Source: Periplaneta americana (Eukaryota > Arthropoda > Insecta > Blattodea > Blattidae). Taken from it: a stretch of 64,000 bases of DNA. The translations under genes and the position numbers were made by a program. Numbering within the stretch: position 1 is the first letter of the stretch; every line of letters begins with the position of its first letter. The notes under the pieces were generated by a model. The model worked only from the letters and a program-made list of their open reading frames with translations. It made no database searches and was not told the DNA's origin. Below, in pieces: positions 33,691 to 45,864 of the stretch. The stretch lies in the NCBI RefSeq assembly GCF_040183065.1, contig NC_091132.1:159438102-159502101 (forward strand). The letters are read 5' to 3'.

Positions 33691-34715
33691 AAAGACAAGA
33701 ATCACAGTATAGACACAACATTTTTGCATTAATTCGTTCATCAACTGTTTTTATAGGGTGACAAGATTTTGTAAAACTCATTAACTCGTCGTTTACATAG
33801 CCCCAGAAGATAGTAAGAAGTAACATTTATTCCACTTTCATAAATTGTAAAACCAACGTAAGAATACCTTCTGCTATAAGACAGTAAATGTTATTTCATT
33901 CAAGTGTTTATGACTTCCTGTAGGTGAAACGTCACACAAATCGTCCATCAACATCGAATTTAGTTTGAACAACCTTGAATATTTGGACAGCAATATGCAT
34001 CAACAGGCTAAGTGCCACTTTTTTAAAAATTAAGATTTTGATACCACCTGTCGTACTGGAGGATAAACTAAGTGTACGCACACTTTTGTAGCCCTTCCTT
34101 GAAATATGCTCCTTTTATTAAAGGAAAATATACGCGCCATTGCTCATATCCGAGATTGTAATGGCTATGCACCTAAATCTTTATGAATGCTGAATTAATC
34201 GGTATGTTCCTGGCGCTTACATTTGTTGATGCAGCTCGGACATACTTTCAATTGTGGAGTTCGTCACTTGGATAAGGTTGTCTAGAAGATCGTCAATCCT
34301 TTGTTAATTTTATAAGTACTGAAGTGTGATCAATGGAGTACAAATTTCTAAAGTAAAAATGATAAGCAGAGCACAAAATATTATATAAATGTTAATTAGG
34401 AATCTCCCTGGAACTAAAGAAATTCCAACACATTACAAGTATGTAACAATGCAATTATTACGTATAAATTGACATAACTTTCCGTTACGTTAGACACAGA
34501 ATACGGATTGGGCCTACTTTGTTTACAGAGTAGAATGGGAAATGTGCACCGTTACCTGTGACATCTTATCATAATCGTTAATGCTATCAGTAGCAGATTT
34601 TAGGAGTATGTTCTCCCTCTCTAAACAACAAAAGAACTTTCTCTCATTCCACGATATACTATAATAGTTTTTAGCTCGTACATACGCACTGCTATGATAA
34701 GCCATGTATATATTT
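33691..34715. other. no gene recognised
   Basis: Intronic AT-rich sequence. Words such as AATATGCATCAACA and GGCGCTTA recur at 33990, 34220 and around 37780-37870, hinting at an old dispersed repeat that I cannot delimit. Confidence 0.3.
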
Positions 34716-34760
34716 ATTCACACTGCAAATGGGTATATATCCGGTGGCAGTGGTAACTAA

Positions 34761-35299
34761 GGCCGTGTCTCAAAGCTACATTTTCAGCTGAAGTGAACTA
34801 ACTAAATAGCCGGATGTGACATCAGAAGTTATGATCCAAAGCTACTTAGTGCATAGTAATTAAGTCCGTACTTGTTCACTAAACAAACATGGATACCTCA
34901 GTAACAATTGGGGTTATGAAATCTGAAAATGCTTTGGAAGTGAAATAAGTTAAATATAATGTAGAATAACACGTTAACTTTGAACATTGGCATTGTTAGT
35001 TCCTTCTGTACAATGTTTTAAACATTATTGCAATATATTAAGTCCTTATTTTTACCACATAATTCGTAATGAAACTGCATTAGGACACTGCCTTCTTAAT
35101 TTAGTGCCGCACCGTGATGTCATGGTTTTTAGAAAAAATAATCTATGAAGAAGGCCGTGTTTCAAGCATACATTTCCAAAGCAAAGAGTTTGTATGTATT
35201 ACAAACTCTTTGATCCAAAGCTCCCTAGTGTGTAGTTTACAAGTCATCTAGTTGCTAGTCACTAGTGTGTAGTATGGACTTGAGCTTTGAGACACAGCC
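34761..35299. mobile_element. PIF/Harbinger-type MITE with TAA duplication
   Basis: TIR GGCCGTGTCTCAAAGCT at 34761 and inverted GGCTGTGTCTCAAAGCT ending 35299. TAA occurs at 34758-34760 and 35300-35302, fitting the TWA target preference of PIF/Harbinger. The paralogous LINE tail at 50740-50760 has the uninterrupted sequence GTGTAATTAGTTACCACTGC with a single TAA/TTA, proving the insertion. A second copy of the TIR-like word (GGCCGTGTTTCAAGCATACA) near 35153 suggests internal duplication. Confidence 0.93.
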
Positions 35300-35349
35300 T
35301 AATTACACTCAATAATGACAAATAATAATCACAATTAATAAAAAATACA

Positions 35350-35350
<1 letters not shown>

Positions 35351-35393
<43 letters not shown>
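35351..35393. repeat. (AAT)n microsatellite
   Basis: About 14 AAT units within the retrotransposon tail. Confidence 0.95.
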
Positions 35394-35395
<2 letters not shown>

Positions 35396-36756
35396 GAGAG
35401 AGTCCTAAATTAAATGAAGCACGATAACGTAAAATAACATTTAAAGTAAATCTAATTTGTATCTTAACCCTAAGTTCGAACTAAAACCCACGAGTATGAT
35501 ATGTTCATACCTGCACAAGTACCTTCCAGCACTACACTCATTTCGCTGTCAACTCATTCACTGCACTGGAACTACAACACATTTCACTGATTCTATCCTG
35601 ATTTCACTAACACTCAAAAACATTTCACTGTTCAAATACTTTGCATTGCCACTATAAGCTATAAAACTTCACTGACAGAAACACACTTCTGTTACACAAT
35701 ACACTTCACTGACACAACACACTTCTTTACTGATACAACACTCCAATAACAAAACATCAATTAGACCCTTTAAATAGTGTGTATAATATACTACCGTCTA
35801 TTAGTAAAGTCCTTAAGCCTATTTTTAAATACATTTTTGGCTATTGGTAAAGCCTTTAGTAAGTCTGCAGGTAAAGCATTCCAGTCCCTGATCGTACAAT
35901 TGAGAAAAGAAAACTTTCCAGTGTCCGTTCTCTGTCTTTCCCCAATTTATATGACAGTCGTTCCTTGAAGAGTAATTTGGCGGCTGCAACCTATTTTTTA
36001 TTTCTCTCCAGGAAGACTCACCTTTGTACATTCTGAACACTGCGCATAATCGACTCCGCGTTTTCCTGTCCCTAAGTGTGTCCCATTTTAATGTTGAATT
36101 AATACGACAATGCTTGAGTGCCCATTTTTTATCTTTTCCAATGTTTTAATATGCTCTAATCTGTAAGGATCCCAACATGCAGCACCATAATCCTTTACTG
36201 GACGAACTAGTGATTTATATGCAATCTCTTTGGATTTACCAGATCCTTTTCTTAGTACCCTCATCACAAAGTGTAACTCTCTCCATGCTTTTCCCGCTGT
36301 GTCAGTAACGTGTTCTGCCGACCCGAGATCGCTGCTTAATGTTATTCCTAGGTATTTACATTTGTTAACTTCCGGAATGGTTTCACTCCCTAGTGTAAAC
36401 GATGTGATACACCAATGATATAATTCTATTCTAATCTGCCCACACCTATTGTTTTATGAGTTGATAAGTAGATAAGGTTAGGAAGGTAAGGAGAATAGAA
36501 GCTGATGTTGGATAGTGTGATAAGCTGTGTCAAGGTCCAGGTCATCAAATGACACACCAATGCAATACCCATGGCTGGATGAATACAATAAGAGATAACT
36601 GATAAGTCTACAGTAAAAATGAATGAGTTGCGAGAGATACATATAATAACATCGTCTTTAGCGCAAAATGCAGTCAATAAAATTACTTATGCATAATAAA
36701 CCAATATTAGCTCCTCACTGGAAATGTCACTGATGTTAAGATTTCGTGTTATTTAA

Positions 36757-37515
36757 GGAGTTAGGTACAGCTCACAGCAGTAAAATTTTGGAAATATTCA
36801 ACATTTTTTTTCTTTATTACTGTATCTTGTACAATAATGAAAATTAGTATGTGTAAAATACTGTCCTGCTATATGATAAAAATATTATTACGATGTAAAA
36901 AAAAAATATATATAAAAAAATAATTTTTTTTTAAATTCAAAAATGGTGGAAGTTCACTGTGTTATGATGAAGCGTTTCCCTCATAACTAAAAAAAAACTA
37001 TCCAACATTCTTTGATGAAATTTTTTGTGTGTATTTATGCATGTCATATGTACAATATGATGCAAGATCATCCTCTACCTTTGATAGATTGTCTGATAAA
37101 AAACAAATTCATTTTAAAAATGGTCAAATATCAGCATTTTCTTCTAACAGGAAAAAAAAAAAAAAAAGATATATTATTTACTAAGGAATGTAGTTCAAAG
37201 AGCACGATATTGTAAACATGAGCTTCAGCAATAAAATAAAAGAGAGAGAATATGAAAAAGTTAACAAGTCTATGAGTTATGAGGGAAACGCTTCATCACT
37301 GCACAGTGAACTGCCAGTGCTTTTGAATTTTGAAAAAAAAAAAAAAAAAAAAAAAATAATAATAATAATAATAATAATAATTTTTTTAAATTGTTAAAAC
37401 ATTTTTCTCATATAACAGAAAGACAGTGTTTCACAGATACCAATTTTCATTATTGTACAAGACAAAGTAATGGAGGAAAAATGTGTTGAATATTGCTGTA
37501 AGCTGTACCTAACCC
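36757..37515. mobile_element. foldback MITE with ~230-bp TIRs and TTTAA flanks
   Basis: GGAGTTAGGTACAGCTCACA at 36757 is matched inverted by GGGTTAGGTACAGCTTACAG ending 37515. Similarity continues through TCTTGTACAATAATGAAAAT, TTCACTGTG and TGATGAAGCGTTTCCCTCAT (36971-36987 and, inverted, 37276-37295). TTTAA lies at 36752-36756 and 37516-37520. A TTAA-containing target suggests a Kolobok or piggyBac-related MITE. It lies in gene 1 intron 2. A poly-A/(AAT)n run (37333-37381) sits in one arm. Confidence 0.88.
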
Positions 37516-37520
37516 TTTAA

Positions 37521-38415
37521 AATTGATAGCAACACATTCTACTGTGATTGTTTTGTTTAGTGGAAATGAAGAAAAATAGTGTGTACAGTTCGTTAGAACA
37601 TAGTGTGGAAGTTGCGGAAAATACTATATCCTAAATTTGTTTATAAAATTGTTCACAATATTGTCTTACCCGTATTATTGTTCCAATTACTTTGTATAAA
37701 GCTTATTGCACTATTGAAGTGTATTTGGGCATTAATTAATTTATTGTTCGTATACCTAACTATAATGCATCAATCATATACACGCCATTTCTCGACGCTT
37801 AAATGACTGATGTGCATCAATATGTGACACAGTAATATGCATCAACAATGTAAGTGCTGTATCTTGGCGCTTAACTTATTTATGCATAACTATAATGCGA
37901 TCGTTTCTATTTCAACTAAGTGCAAGATCGAAATATCGTCTATAACAGTGCGTATAACTCACTTTTATGCACATAGTATGAATCAGTACATGAAACATTA
38001 TTATATGTGTGGTTATGAAGTCCGCAATAATTAAATACATGTCTCAGGATTAAAAATGCTTCAAAATCTTCTAATGCGTTTTTTGTCGAAACTACAGAAT
38101 ATCGCATAGCTGGTTGATGCATAACGCCATCCATTTAAAAAATGGTAGAGATAGTAAAAAATAAATGCACATAATTGCTGACTTGGACCTACCTGTTCTT
38201 ATTTCAAGGGATGATGATCAATATGTGGGTGCACATAATTTCTTAGTACCTCATGGGTGTGCATCATATCATAATAAGAAACAAACACTGTGTTAATAAT
38301 ATTGAAGGTTCAATCAAGCACTGTTAAGCTTTGTTAGGATGTTGTTAGAAATAAACAGAACATGAGCTCAATGTCAAGAGAGTTAACAACAGAACAATTA
38401 ATAAATATCACTCAC
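37521..38415. other. gene 1 intron 2 part, nothing firm
   Basis: Contains several ATGCATCA words in both orientations but no delimited element. Confidence 0.3.
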
Positions 38416-38526
38416 CTCTGGTTCACACTTTATCACAGGAAACTTAGCTGAATCTGCACTGTCCTCAATTTTGACTTCCCATTTCAAGCAACAGCTGGAG
38501 TCCTTGTTCTCCACTGTTGTCCTTTC
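38416..38526 (-). CDS. gene 1, exon 2 (short acidic exon)
   Basis: 111 nt (37 codons, phase 0 at both ends) between the acceptor TATTCCACAG and donor GTGAGTGATA on the minus strand. It reads ERTTVENKDSSCCLKWEVKI..FPVIKCEPE. The tetrapeptides VKIE and IKCE fit the SUMO consensus. Length, phase and style match the short upstream exons of gene 2. Confidence 0.82.
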
Positions 38527-40092
38527 CTGTGGAATATACAGATATAAAAAAAGTCTAATTCTTACATTTTGTTGGAAGATTTAGTCTGATGCAGCCATTA
38601 GCTTAGAGGAGGGCCGGTCAACTAGAGCAAATATGAGCAAAGAGCACTGTGGACTCCAGCGAGTGGCAGTTAGAGTACGATGTTGACTCTGTTACGTCAT
38701 CAAAGTGCATTCATACTTCTGACTGCAGTACGTACGACAGGACACTGAGATTGAACATAAGGAGATTCATTGCTCCACATAAATAAGAACCTGTTTAAAA
38801 GGAAAGACTAAAAAAAAATCTTGTGAATCAACCAAATAAATGATATTTTCCAAAGTACTTTGAAAATGACTGATTTCAAATAATGGATGAGAGAATAAAT
38901 ATATTTTCTAATGGAAATTCAGAATATATTTACTGTATTTATTGTCTCTTGACATCCCTATATAAAACTATGTCAAATCCACCGCTTAAAATGTTCATCA
39001 TCCTGTTTAATACACTCTTTCATCTGCTAGAAATTCTAAAATATCGTACTTTAAAGGAGATTGAGAAAATTTTCCTGGACTTCTACATTTACTGCTTGCT
39101 CTCACATATTCAAGGATATGTAGGAGTCTTTGTTTGGTGAATACAACAGAATGGAATGCGACCCTTGAGTACCTACAAGACTATTGTATTCAGAGTATGT
39201 CCTTCTCGCTGGAAGTTTTAAATCGCACTGTCAATGAAGACTTTATGAAGAGGAAGCAGTAGACATTCCAAATCCGTCTCGCAACGAAGCCTTTTTCGTA
39301 CTGTCTGTGATTTGTAGATTCGTTAAAGTTTCTAGTAGTCAAATTACTGATGTCACTTCCGATTTAAATCGCGTGAAAAATGCAATTATTCACAGTACTG
39401 GATCGAGTGCAAGACAGAAAATAACTTTTCACTTTTTTAATTAATTTATAAGACGTGTATTTGTTCTGACATTTTCTCAAAGGAAAGAAAATAAAATAAC
39501 CTTTCATTCTGCATTATTATAGTATTTAATCCTTAAATTTCTTAATCAAATGTTTATGCTGATTGAGACATTTGTTAAAATTTAAAAATCCAAAAATGAC
39601 TCACTCAAGCTAACATACGGTCCTGTTTAATATGCTATTTTTATGCGGTAACTTGAAGAGCGTATTACCCAGGTTTCACTGTATATTATGTGGCTCAATT
39701 GAAGACATAAAGATATTTTGTTATCGTCAGTTAAGATAGATTGGAGTAAACGCAGTTTTATGTAAAAGGAATTGCTACATTTTAATATTGAAACTGTATT
39801 AACTAATATAGTAAGAACTACAAATGAACAGATAATAAAATCCTGAAGGACATATATTTTGAAAGTCTGAGGTAAGCGAATCAAAGAAATAAACAAGTTA
39901 AAGATATGTCAAATAAGTTTCAAAATGTGGGTCATGTAATGTAAATGTATATGTATTAAATTTTACGTTTATAACTGAATGATAGCTAGATGAACGAAGG
40001 TCAACATTGTAACACACTGTAAATAAATAAATGAAAATAAAAGTAAAATATACAAATGAGGGAGTAGACAAGGGGGTAAAAAATGATCTTAC
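38527..40092. other. gene 1 intron 1, nothing recognised
   Basis: AT-rich intronic sequence. ORFs here are short and unconvincing. Confidence 0.4.
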
Positions 40093-40190
40093 ATCAGGTG
40101 AATGATTTTCCTCTTCTCTAATAGCGTCATTGTATGACTGTATTGCTAGAGGGTCGACTTTGGGTTCCATCTTGATGGTATCCATTACAA
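40093..40190 (-). CDS. gene 1, exon 1 (first coding exon)
   Basis: The ATG at 40185-40183 lies 5 nt after a splice acceptor (TTCTTTCAG), so a separate 5' untranslated exon is expected upstream. It codes 31 residues beginning MDTIKMEPKVDPLAIQ and ends in phase 0 before the donor GTAAGATC. It is clearly paralogous to the first exon of gene 2 (MEVIKKEPEVDPLAVH): same length, phase and acceptor spacing. IKME fits a SUMO-acceptor consensus. The full gene 1 product would be about 546 residues (31+37+27+451). Confidence 0.85.
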
Positions 40191-40984
40191 CTGAAAGAAC
40201 AATGTCAGAAGATTATTCGTTTGCTGTTAATATAGCTACCTTCATTATCAGTGAGAATTCTGACAATTTTGCAAATAGTGCCGTTACATAGTGTAAATTA
40301 TATATAGCTTACACCCACATTAAAAAAGTAAAATGCATATTGTAAAATAAAATTGTGAATCACTGGAATCGAAATTAGATAATTCCCTATTAGAACTACA
40401 CGAAATGTAAAAACTGATATTTACGGGCAAAAACTTATTGAAGATAAAGCGTACACCTGGCACTGAAAGAAATATTACACACTTTTATCACCGCCAATGT
40501 GCCAACTTTCAACACTTTTATCACAACCACAACAAAGTTCAATTTTTACTCCTCTATATAATATATTATATGGAATTATCATTGCTTTAACACATTGATT
40601 AATGCACAAAACATACACTTAGCGAACTAAATGTAAATATGTAATTATGAAGAATGGAGACAGAGTCCTTGCCATCACATTCCACTTCTTCCACATGATG
40701 GCTCCTGACATGTCGTACACCAAGGAGGACAACATTTGCAAACGAAATGATACTAAATGTGAGGAATGTTACTAGAGGTAGGTATGTAGTATTATGTGAC
40801 AGGTTAGGTTAGGTTTGGTTAGGGATGACAACTTTCTGTTAGCTGATTCCTGCAAATACTTCAAATTTTACATTTGAGCCTAAATGGAAATATTGAAACG
40901 AAATAACCATAAAAGTGTATATACTGATCACCTATTATAATATTTAATAGCCACCACAACCACAATGTAGCAAAATGGAAATTT
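40191..40984. other. region upstream of gene 1 coding start
   Basis: Should hold the 5' untranslated exon and promoter of gene 1, given the acceptor at 40191-40192, but I cannot place either. AGGTTAGGTTAGGTTTGGTTAGG near 40802 is a short telomere-like run. Confidence 0.3.
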
Positions 40985-41812
40985 GAAACAGTAGATATAC
41001 AATAGGTTCATGCGGATGACGTGACTATGTTAGGAGAAAATCGACAAACTATTAGGGAAAACACGGGAATTTTACTTGAAGCAAGTAAAGAGATAGATTT
41101 AGAAATAAATTCCGAAAAGATTATCTCTCGTGACCAGAATGTTGTACGAAATGTAAATATAAAAATTGGAAATATATCCATTGAAGAGGTCGAAAAATTA
41201 AAATATCTTGAAGCAAAAGTAACAAATATAAATGATACTCGGGAGAAAATTAACCGCGGAATAAATGTGGGAAATGCGTGTCATTATTCGGTTGAGAAGC
41301 TTTTATCATCAAGTCTGCTCGCAAAAATACTTAAAGTTAGAATTTATAAAACAATTACATTACCAGTTCTTATGTATGGTTATAAAACTTGGACTCTCAC
41401 TTTGAGAGAGGAACAAAAGTTAAGGGTGTTTGAGAATAAGGTGTTTAGGAAAATATTTGGGGATAAGAGGGATGAAGTTACAGAAGAATGGATAAAGTTA
41501 CATAACGCAGAACTGCATGCATTTTATTCTTCACCTAACATAATTAGGAACATTAAATCCAGACATTTGACATGGGCAGAGCATGTAGCACGAATGGGGG
41601 AATCCGGAAATGCATTAGTGTGTTAGTTGTGAGGCCGGAGGGAATAAGACCTTTGGTGGAGGCCGTGACGAAGATGGGAGGATAATATTAAAATGGAGGT
41701 GGGATGTGATGGTAGAGACTGGATTGATCTTGCTTAGGATAGGGACTGATGGTGGGCTTATGTGAGGGCAGCAATGAACCTACGAGTTCCTTGAAAACCA
41801 TAAGTAAGATAT
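40985..41812 (+). pseudogene. RTE-like LINE fragment with 201-aa open frame
   Basis: It starts at the catalytic box region (VHADD in place of YADD) and runs TMLGENRQTIREN, LEASKEIDLEINSEK, FKYLGATVTNIND-like, NACHYSVEKLLSSSL and KTWTLTLREEQKLRVFENKV to GHVARMGES-like, closed by a frame shift near 41620. The 3' end AACCATAAGTAAG is at ~41810. 5' truncated. Confidence 0.85.
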
Positions 41813-41836
41813 ATATTAATTTTCAATGAAGAAACA

Positions 41837-41953
41837 GTGGCAGGGCATGTAGTACGAATGGGCGAATCCGAAAATGCATATAGTGTGTTAGTTGGGAGGC
41901 CGGAGGGAATAAGACCTTTGGGGAGGCTGTGACATAGATGGGAGGATAATATT
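41837..41953 (+). mobile_element. second, shorter RTE-like LINE fragment
   Basis: GCAGGGCATGTAGTACGAAT through GGGAGGCCGGAGGG and ATGGGAGGATAATATT duplicates sequence at 41578-41690. It ends abruptly at the SINE at 41954. It is a separate insertion or a local duplication. Confidence 0.75.
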
Positions 41954-42215
41954 GCCCCCGTGGTCAGTTTGTCAGCTTGGCTTCGAGATCTGGAGATCCT
42001 GGGTTCGACTCTAAATTTTTCGTTAAGCAGAAAAATTACCTAGGTGTCCAGAGTCTGGAAATTTGTGTGTGCCGGGTTAATATTAACTTGCCAATCATCA
42101 ATAACACAATATATCAGGACTGTCGCTGGGCAGTAACCTGAACACATCAAGTTTCAGCGTCACATGGTTGTTCGGGCAGGATTAAAATTTTGCCCGGACC
42201 AAAAAAAAACCTGAA
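41954..42215 (+). mobile_element. tRNA-derived SINE (family E)
   Basis: The head GCCCCCGTGGTCAGTTTGTC (A-box region) then CCTGGGTTCGACTCTAA (B-box), followed by a body with GTCCAGAGTCTGGAAATTTG, GCCGGGTTAATATTAACTTG and CAGTAACCTGAACACATC, ends near CCGGACCAAAAAAAAACC. No clean target duplication was found. Confidence 0.65.
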
Positions 42216-42640
42216 ACCTGGACGTTTGGCAACCCCTGCTTTGGTGTTTAGTATTATGTGAGAGGTTAGATTAGGTGTGAGAGACAGTCAATTCCTCCGG
42301 CAAATTATATCACATGTTTTTCATTCACGCAAGGTATGTATTTGGGGCGGGTTGGTTGGGCATATAGCTCTCCCAGTAATCACGTCCAATTTCCACTACC
42401 AGTATCCTATAACAGTAGAAATCCTAGGCATTTTTAAGGTATTTTATTTCTCTAGTGGCTAGGTATCTTACCTCTCTAACGTATTATTAGGAAAATGAAG
42501 CAGAGTTTATGAAATTTCTCACAAATTCGCCATTCAGAAGGTAGATTAGGCCTATAATAATAGCGAAAACTTTGTAAGATTAGAATGTAGAATATACGAT
42601 TCCAGTAATGATACTATTATTGAACTTCTTTCACTATGAT
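42216..42640. other. no gene recognised
   Basis: Flank between the SINE and the Harbinger relic. No terminal repeat of the latter was identified here. Confidence 0.3.
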
Positions 42641-42699
42641 CAAGAGGGCCGTGACCACGAAAACCCGTGCGTTTTTTGTTTCTTAAGCGCTTCTATGAA

Positions 42700-43021
42700 G
42701 CGCTGCAGCAAAACACAAAACAAGAGTCGCAAAGAAAAAAAAAAAAGAACTCCATCTCCCCGCCAAGTGGTAGTCACAAAAATGCTGGAGAATTTACCAT
42801 TGGCTGCTGATACTGTAGTAATAAATTTAACATTGACAGAAAGGAACATGTTGAATTCTTTTGATTTCAATGATAATGATATGGAATTATTATTACTGCA
42901 AGATTTTAGCAACAATAAACGTTGCAAAAGACCAAAAGTGGATAGTTACGTCGAAAACACAATTTCATCTTATAGTGGATCAGATTTTGAAAGCCATTTC
43001 AGATTGAAAAGATCAGCAGAG

Positions 43022-43067
<46 letters not shown>

Positions 43068-44518
43068 CACTATTACTATTATTATTATTTCATCACTGCA
43101 TTATTGAATTATTTATTTTTTGTGCAAGGGGTATCTCTTTTTTATGTATTTATTTATCCCGCATGTTTCATTCAGAGTGAATCTGGTTCAATCATGAACT
43201 TGAAAAATATAATGTATGCATTTTGAGCTGCTGTACCCACAAATTGAGAGAATAAATCGTGCGAAAAGAATGAGAGTGCAAATATTTTTCTTTTAATTCT
43301 TGTTCGCTGAAAGTCGGGATATTTATGCGTTTCGAGAATTATTTTCGGAACACTGGGACATATCTTGATTCCGATATGGTCATAAAAAATCCTTGATGTG
43401 GCAACCCTAGACTATAGCATAATTTTGGCCTATTACATACAATTTCATTTTATCTAAGGTCTAACACTCTACTCTTTCTTTATAGAACTTGCTGAACTTG
43501 ATCTACCCAGTGCTTTCTAAGAAAGATGCAGCAGCCAGAAGGGAACCAGTCTCAGTAGAAAAGACTATGGTGATATCAAATGTATCTTTTCGTGACGTAG
43601 CAGACAGGTTTGGATTGGCAAAGGGTAATGCCCACAACAAATTTATGCAGTTCATATCTGAAGAGTTCGCGAGAAAAACGATCTCACATATCTGTTAAGG
43701 ATTAGATAATGATCTAATTGAGTCTGTAACTGCAAGATGTAGTGCTGTTTCTATAGAAAATAAAGGAAAGGATTACTGTATTCGTGGTGATAATTCTCCT
43801 TTTTACCATTTTTCATAAGAAAAACATTAAATTTCGTAGTGATCCATTAAATTAGAGAATGACATCAACCTTAACAAAACTGTGACATTCATCGTTTTTC
43901 CCGCGAACTCTTCATCTGCTGTGCAATACCTCGCTCAAGATATATTTCATTTCCAAAAGGAAATAATGCTACAAGAGCAGTTAACAAATTTGAATCACTG
44001 AGGCCCAATAAACCATTTCCAGGTGTAATTGGATGCATAGATGGGACTCACATTCCAATACCAGCACCCAAATGTGACAAAGCGAGTTACTACAATGGAA
44101 AGGGATTTTATTCAATTCTGTTACAAGTTGTTTGTGATGCAGATAAGAATTTACTGACATTTTTTGTGACTGACCTGGTTCGACTAATGATGCCTGGATA
44201 TGGAAGAGATCACCATTGTATGAAAAATTAAAAAGTGACGACCAGTTCCGTGCCACTGACTACCATTTGTTAGGTGATTGGGCCTACAAAGTGGAGACAT
44301 TCATCCTCAGTCCATACAAGGATAATGGTCATTTGACACAAAAAAAAAAAAGATTTAATTATAGGCTCTCTTGTGTTCGAGTAATTGTAGAGCAAGCTAT
44401 AGGTCTATTGAAGAATAGATTCAGAAGGCTGAAATATTTAGATATGTCAAAGATGGATGCAATAGGAAAAGTTGTTTATGCGGCCTGTATTCTGCACAAT
44501 TTTTGCAGAATTAGGTGA
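42700..44518 (+). pseudogene. PIF/Harbinger transposase gene (HARBI1-like), decayed, with one intron
   Basis: The 5' exon (to 43020) encodes a basic, then acidic N-terminus ending DSYVENTISSYSGSDFESHF, RLKRSAE. A GT donor opens the (ATT)n-rich stretch 43021-43485, closed by TTTCTTTATAG. The frame resumes in phase 0 with NLLNLIYPVLSKKDAAARRE and VSFRDVADRFGLAKGNAHNK (helix-turn-helix). After stops come NATRAVNKFESLRPNKPFPG, VIGCIDGTHIPIPAPK (first Asp), LLQVVCDADKNFL (second Asp) and, from 44216, LGDWAYK, VEQAIGLLKNRFRRLKYLD (catalytic Glu) and ACILHNFCR. Several frameshifts and stops make it non-functional. It is the only long Harbinger coding copy here and could be kin to the MITE family at 34761. 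Confidence 0.88.
43022..43090. repeat. (ATT)n microsatellite at intron start
   Basis: ATT runs directly after the predicted donor of the Harbinger gene. They give a false poly-leucine extension of the upstream frame. Confidence 0.9.
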
Positions 44519-45864
44519 TGAGCTACCAGAAGAGTCCATAGATCCAAAGTGTAGAAAGTTTTTGAAATTGCAGTTAAAAATATCTTCATACTATATTTTT
44601 CTGGTGGTTTAGAAGCCATGTATTGTTGCAATGGTCATCGTCCCCTGAATAGTACTACCGGTAGCTGTTTGTCAACTGTTAGATTGCTCCCTGGAAGATA
44701 ATGAATACTTTGTATCTCTCATACGTCACAGATGGGTGCCAATTTGTCCTTTTTCCAAGAATTTCGTGAGTTTATACTTAAGAAATTTTGACCTGGAATG
44801 CTTGAAACAACATTTTTGCTTTTATCAGCTGAAAAACAGTTTTCCACGGATCCGTGGTTTATGAAAACTAGGTGTCTTTAGGCATGATTCATGGAATAAT
44901 TGGCAACAATGAGTTCGTGATATCAACTTTACTTTAATTAAAAGGGTGACTTTTATATTTGTACATAGTATAAGAAATAATACGAGTGTTGAGGCATAAG
45001 TCATGGCAACTATTATTTTTTTTGTGATAGTGTGGGTTTGTTCGAGATAATAATAATAGATAGAGTAGGAATCTAACTTCTATGAACGACACAGGATCAT
45101 GCTACTTGAAAGGACAGGGTATGAGTATATGCTACTTGAAGGGACAGTACAGATGCCTCAAATTAGGAAGCTGCCTGGAGAGGGGAAGTAGTACAGCTAA
45201 TGGAGGGGGCCCACCTACACTCCGATACCCATGTATAGTCATATTATCTGAAAAGTTGACCTCTTGACAATGTATTCAAGATGCACCCTCCCTATAATAT
45301 ATTGGTCAGTATTTTAATACATAATAATTCGTTTAATGTTATTGGTGTTTATGATTTATTTTCTAATTGCAAAAATATATTCATTAGTATAATACAGTAT
45401 ATGATTGAATTAAATGTTTCATAATTCTTTTAGTTATATATACCCAAATTGTAGATTATAGCGTTGTCATTAAACTTCAATTTTTCACTTTAAATCAAGG
45501 AAAACAGATCACTTATCTGCACAATATGAACAAATCAATGAAAGGAAGACACAATTGAGTTTCTATTTAGCCATTCCAAAGGGATCTCCTTTACTCCCGA
45601 TAAATCTCCATCTGAATCGCTGCTCACTTCTTTTATTTAATTAAGTTTTATATATTTATTTATTTATGTATTTACTGCTAGTAAGTTTCAAATGAATACA
45701 AGTTAATACAATGCAAAATAAAACCGAGAGTGATTAAATTAGATTGAAAAGTGTTAAATATCTAAATCCAACTATAAATCCAATACAAATTTGTTTCATT
45801 TCGTCTTCTTCTTCTTTAGATTCCCCACAAAAATGATTATTGTAACTGTCCACGGCTTGTTCTA
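44519..45864. other. no gene recognised
   Basis: AT-rich. The word CTATGAACGACACAGGATCA at 45080 recurs in direct orientation at 46411 (see findings). Confidence 0.3.

Larger units (their letters stand above)
34716..36425 (-). pseudogene. non-LTR retrotransposon (jockey/R1-like) 3' part with 3'UTR
   Basis: The minus strand from about 36420 carries decayed RT C-terminal coding sequence: CKYLGITLSSDLG, KAWRELHFVMRVL, YKSLVRPVKDYGAACWDPYR, MFRMYKGESSWREIKNRLQ. Frameshifts occur near 36100 and 35900. Below 35760 is a long non-coding tail with many TTCACTGA words (on the plus strand), an (AAT)n run at 35351-35393, and the 3' end CCACTGCC..AGTGTGAATAAATA. The same tail occurs in opposite orientation at 50300-50815. 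A MITE interrupts the tail. The copy lies in gene 1 intron 2. Confidence 0.8.

Noticed and set aside
40800..40830. Interstitial telomere (TTAGG)n
   Set aside because: Only a few imperfect units, a short word that could occur by chance in an AT-rich intergenic region.
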